Both the position numbers and the translations under genes were made by a program. 64,000 bases of DNA, taken from Rhodanobacter sp. MP7CTX1 (GTDB lineage: Bacteria; Pseudomonadota; Gammaproteobacteria; Xanthomonadales; Rhodanobacteraceae). A model generated the notes under the pieces. The model made no database searches. It had not been told where the DNA came from and saw only the letters and a program-made list of their open reading frames with translations. Where the stretch lies: assembly GCF_014205795.1 (NCBI RefSeq), contig NZ_JACHCN010000001.1, positions 372,001 to 436,000 on the forward strand, written 5' to 3'. This document shows, one piece after another, positions 61,096-64,000 of the stretch; the stretch's first letter is position 1, and each line of letters begins with the position of its first letter.

Positions 61096-64000
61096 ATGTT
61101 CGAAGACGACGTCGTGGCCGTAGATCGGGCCGAGTCAGTACCTCCGCCAGGCGAATGGTGCCAGTCCATCATGGACGCGTTGCCCGCGGCCCATTGCGTA
61201 TGCGACGCGCTTGGCCTTGTCGTCGCCTGCAATAGAGCGGCCGTGGAGTTGTGGGGAGCCGCTCTGCCCCGTGGCATTCGCGGCGAAAGCCTGTTCCGGC
61301 AGATCCGCCAAGACGGGACCGAAAGTGTTGCGACGCCGTCGCGGGCATCCCCTTTCGACATCGTACTGGGCGCAGGGGAGCCGATATGCGGTGTGGAGGT
61401 CGTGATCGACACCGCGCGGGGCGATGCGCTGAACGCACTGGTCAGCCTGCGACCGCTTAGGGCCGGCAATGGAGCGGTACATGGCTTACTCGTCGAGATT
61501 CAGCCGGGCGGGTCGAGGGACGATCTTGAGGACCTGTTTGAGAATGGCTCGATCGGTCTGCATTTCGTGGCAGCAGACGGCACCATACTGCGCGCGAACC
61601 AGGCCGAACTGGATCTGCTCGGGTATCGGCGTGACGATTACGTCGGCCGGCATATAAGCGAGTTCCACGCCGATGCGGACGTGATCGCCGACATCCTGAC
61701 GCGCCTTGGCGCGGGCGAGACGCTCGACAAGTATCCCGCACGGCTGATCGCCAGGGACGGGCAAATCAAGTATGTGCAGATCAGCTCCAGCGCGCGCTTT
61801 GAGTCCGGCCGGCTCACCCATACCCGCTGCTTCACCGTCGATGTCACTGAACAGCACCAGCTCGCCCAGGCAATCCACGAACGCGAGAAGCTCTCTCATC
61901 AGCTGCTCGAGGCCTTGCCGGTGGCGATCTACACCACCGACGCACTGGGGCGGATCACGTTCTATAACCAGGCAGCGGTTACGTTCGCGGGGCGAACGCC
62001 GGCGCTTGGTGAGGAATGGTGCGTTTCGTGGAAGATGTTCCTGGTCGATGGCACGCCGCTTCCACACGACCAGTGCCCGATGGCCGTGGCCATCCGTGAG
62101 CAGCGACCGATACATGGCGCAGAGGCTGTGGCGGAGCGGCCCGATGGCAGCCGGCTAGCGTTCGCGGCCTATCCGACGCCGCTGTTCGATGAGGCCGGCG
62201 TCATGGTTGGCGCGGTGAACATGTTGGTGGATGTCACCGAACACCAGAAAATCGAACGGGCCTTGCAGGACTTCAACGATACGCTCGAACGGCGCGTCCA
62301 CGAGCGGACGCGCGAGGCAGAAGCGATCTACCAGGATCTGCATCGCAGCGAGCGCAATTTTGCGTTGCTGGTGGGCAGCATCGTCGACTACGCGGTTTAC
62401 ATGCTCGATCCCCAGGGCAACGTCACTAACTGGAATCGCGGAGCGGAGCGGATCAAGGGTTACCTGGCCAAAGAGGTCGTGGGGCAGAATTTTTCGCGCT
62501 TCTACACGCCCGAAGACCGTGCGCAAAACCTGCCGGCAAGGGCACTGGCCACCGCGCTGCGCGAGGGAAAATACGAGGCCGAAGGCTGGCGCGTGCGCAA
62601 GGACGGCAGCCGGTTCTGGGCCAGCGTGGTCATCGATCCCATCTTCGACCAGGGCAGCCTGATCGGATTCGCCAAGATCACCCGCGACGTCACCGAACGC
62701 AGGAAGAACGAGACCGCGCTGATCGAAAGCGAGCGTCAGTCGCGTGGCGTCATCGATACGGCGCTTGACGGCTTCGCGCAGCTGGATGCAACGGGGCTCA
62801 TTCTGGAATGGAATCCACGTGCGCAGACCGTATTCGGCTGGACGCGCGAGGAAGCCGTGGGGAGCCGCCTGATCGACCTCGTGGTGGCTCCCGAGGATCA
62901 GGCGCGATTTGCCGAGTATCTGCCGCCGACCCTGCGCTCGGCCCTGTCACCCAGTGGCGGCGGACAAATCGAAGCGATCACGCGCGAAGGGAAGAGGCTC
63001 ATCGTGGAGCTGAGCATCAGCGTGCTGGTGATGAATGACGGCATGCGATTCAATGTTTTCATGCGCGACCTCACCGAAAGGGTCCTGATCGAGGCGCAGC
63101 TGCGGCAGGCGCAGAAAATGGAGGCTGTCGGCCAGTTGACGGGCGGTATTGCCCACGATTTCAATAATCTTCTGCAGGGCATCATCGGCTCGCTCGACCT
63201 GATCCAGCTACGCATCAATGCCGGTCGCAGTGAGAATATCGGGCGCTTCGTTGAGGGCGCCCTGACGTCGGCGAATCGTGCCGCCGCGCTGACCCATCGG
63301 CTGCTGGCTTTCTCGCGACAGCAGCCGCTCGATCCACGCCCGATCGACGCGAATCCGCTGGTCACCTCCATGGAGGATCTGCTGCGGCGGACGATGGGTG
63401 AACAGATCCAGCTCGAGTTCGAACTGGCCGCCGACCTATGGTCGACGCTATGCGATCCCAACCAGCTGGAAAGCGCGCTGCTGAATCTGTCGATCAACGC
63501 ACGTGACGCCATGCCTGCGGGCGGTCGCCTGACCATCCGTTCGCACAACGCGGACATCGATTCGACGAAGGCGGGCACATTGCGCGACGTGGCCTACGGC
63601 CAGTACATCTGCATCGATGTCACGGACACCGGCACCGGAATGCCACAGGAGGTCGTCGAGCGCGCGTTCGATCCGTTCTTCACCACCAAGCCCACAGGAC
63701 ACGGCACCGGTCTCGGCCTGTCGATGGTGTACGGGTTCGCCCGCCAGTCGAACGGCCATTGCGAGATTCGCAGCAAACCGGGCCTTGGCACCTCGATCCT
63801 GCTGTACCTGCCCCGGAACAGCGCGGAGGTGCAGGCGCCTCCACCGGTGCTCGCGTCCCACAGTCCTGCCGGCAGGGGCGAAGTGGTGCTGGTCGTTGAG
63901 GACGAGCCGGTGGTGCGGAAGATTGTCCTCGAAGTGCTGGACCAGTTGGGATACCAGTCGATCGAAGCTGCCAGTGGCGAGGTGGGGATGGAGGTGCTGG
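61096..64000 (+). CDS. Multi-PAS hybrid histidine kinase, 3' end outside the window
   Basis: At least 968 residues without a membrane segment, so a soluble sensor. At least five PAS-like modules precede the kinase: 'IMDALPAAHCVCDALGLVVA', 'NGSIGLHFVAADGTILRANQ', 'LLEALPVAIYTTDALGRITF', 'LLVGSIVDYAVYMLDPQGNV' and 'VIDTALDGFAQLDATGLILE', with a coiled coil (ERRVHERTREAEAIY) between the third and fourth. The phospho-acceptor is H687 in VGQLTGGIAHDFNNLLQGII, followed by the N-box INARDAM, G1 DTGTGM and G2 GTGLGLSMVYGF. A receiver domain begins near residue 930 ('VVLVVEDEPVVRKIVLEVLD') and is cut by the window end. Signal sensed unknown. The ATG at 61096 is the first good start. Confidence 0.92.
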   Translation, partial: MFEDDVVAVDRAESVPPPGEWCQSIMDALPAAHCVCDALGLVVACNRAAVELWGAALPRGIRGESLFRQIRQDGTESVATPSRASPFDIVLGAGEPICGVEVVIDTARGDALNALVSLRPLRAGNGAVHGLLVEIQPGGSRDDLEDLFENGSIGLHFVAADGTILRANQAELDLLGYRRDDYVGRHISEFHADADVIADILTRLGAGETLDKYPARLIARDGQIKYVQISSSARFESGRLTHTRCFTVDVTEQHQLAQAIHEREKLSHQLLEALPVAIYTTDALGRITFYNQAAVTFAGRTPALGEEWCVSWKMFLVDGTPLPHDQCPMAVAIREQRPIHGAEAVAERPDGSRLAFAAYPTPLFDEAGVMVGAVNMLVDVTEHQKIERALQDFNDTLERRVHERTREAEAIYQDLHRSERNFALLVGSIVDYAVYMLDPQGNVTNWNRGAERIKGYLAKEVVGQNFSRFYTPEDRAQNLPARALATALREGKYEAEGWRVRKDGSRFWASVVIDPIFDQGSLIGFAKITRDVTERRKNETALIESERQSRGVIDTALDGFAQLDATGLILEWNPRAQTVFGWTREEAVGSRLIDLVVAPEDQARFAEYLPPTLRSALSPSGGGQIEAITREGKRLIVELSISVLVMNDGMRFNVFMRDLTERVLIEAQLRQAQKMEAVGQLTGGIAHDFNNLLQGIIGSLDLIQLRINAGRSENIGRFVEGALTSANRAAALTHRLLAFSRQQPLDPRPIDANPLVTSMEDLLRRTMGEQIQLEFELAADLWSTLCDPNQLESALLNLSINARDAMPAGGRLTIRSHNADIDSTKAGTLRDVAYGQYICIDVTDTGTGMPQEVVERAFDPFFTTKPTGHGTGLGLSMVYGFARQSNGHCEIRSKPGLGTSILLYLPRNSAEVQAPPPVLASHSPAGRGEVVLVVEDEPVVRKIVLEVLDQLGYQSIEAASGEVGMEVL

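Overview
This 64 kb window is high-GC and gene-dense, and looks like a chromosomal segment of a gammaproteobacterium of the Xanthomonadales, most likely Rhodanobacteraceae (Dyella/Rhodanobacter/Luteibacter type). That placement is an inference from gene content (TonB-receptor/tryptophan-halogenase sugar locus, VgrG with Tli4-type lipoproteins, two-gene NHEJ set), not from a marker gene. I saw no rRNA, tRNA, CRISPR array, integrase or transposase.

Layout. (1) 1-7.7 kb: the end of an O-antigen/exopolysaccharide operon on + (left-handed beta-helix acyltransferase, five-bladed propeller protein, FemAB/GNAT-like protein, DegT/DnrJ aminotransferase, Wzx-like flippase, GT2, Wzy-like polymerase, Wzz), with several ATGA stop/start overlaps. 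(2) 7.9-15.6 kb: a second + operon combining two methyltransferases, a metal-dependent amidohydrolase, a B12-binding radical SAM enzyme, two GT4 glycosyltransferases and an acyltransferase-3 protein, probably for an unusual modified glycan or glycolipid. (3) 15.8-23.0 kb: a type VI secretion cargo module: VgrG, a lipase effector broken by an internal deletion that removed the part expected to hold the catalytic serine, and three tandem Tli4-type immunity lipoproteins. (4) 23.1-31.8 kb: a divergent accessory locus. The minus arm is B12-radical SAM, nucleotidyltransferase (NTP_transf_5), methyltransferase and a flavin-reductase-like protein. The plus arm is an HprK-like kinase, a short coupled ORF, an exported peroxiredoxin, a short ORF and an ABC exporter. 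It resembles peptide natural-product loci but I find no convincing core peptide. (5) 31.9-50.8 kb: a carbohydrate utilisation locus: LacI regulator, TonB-dependent receptor, tryptophan-halogenase-like flavoprotein, GH144-like enzyme (Pfam Glycoamylase), ABC sugar importer (binding lipoprotein, two permeases, ATPase on the opposite strand), a 948-residue (alpha/alpha)6 glycosidase-like protein, GH1 beta-glucosidase and GH39 enzyme. Beta-1,2-glucan or a related beta-glucoside is the best guess for substrate. (6) 51.1-55.1 kb: a GT2, CsbD stress protein, an NRAMP-related transporter and an OprB-like porin. (7) 55.2-60.9 kb: DNA repair: LigD, a DUF6496-type lysine/alanine-rich protein, Ku, an AlkB-like dioxygenase and a frameshifted Nei/Fpg-type glycosylase. 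(8) 61.1 kb to the end: a multi-PAS hybrid histidine kinase cut by the window edge.

The points most worth following are the decayed effector beside triplicated, mosaic immunity genes; the divergent radical SAM/kinase/exporter locus and its two unexplained short ORFs; the amidohydrolase/radical SAM glycan operon; and a tandem 50-bp repeat that supplies the C-terminal codons of the sugar-ABC ATPase.
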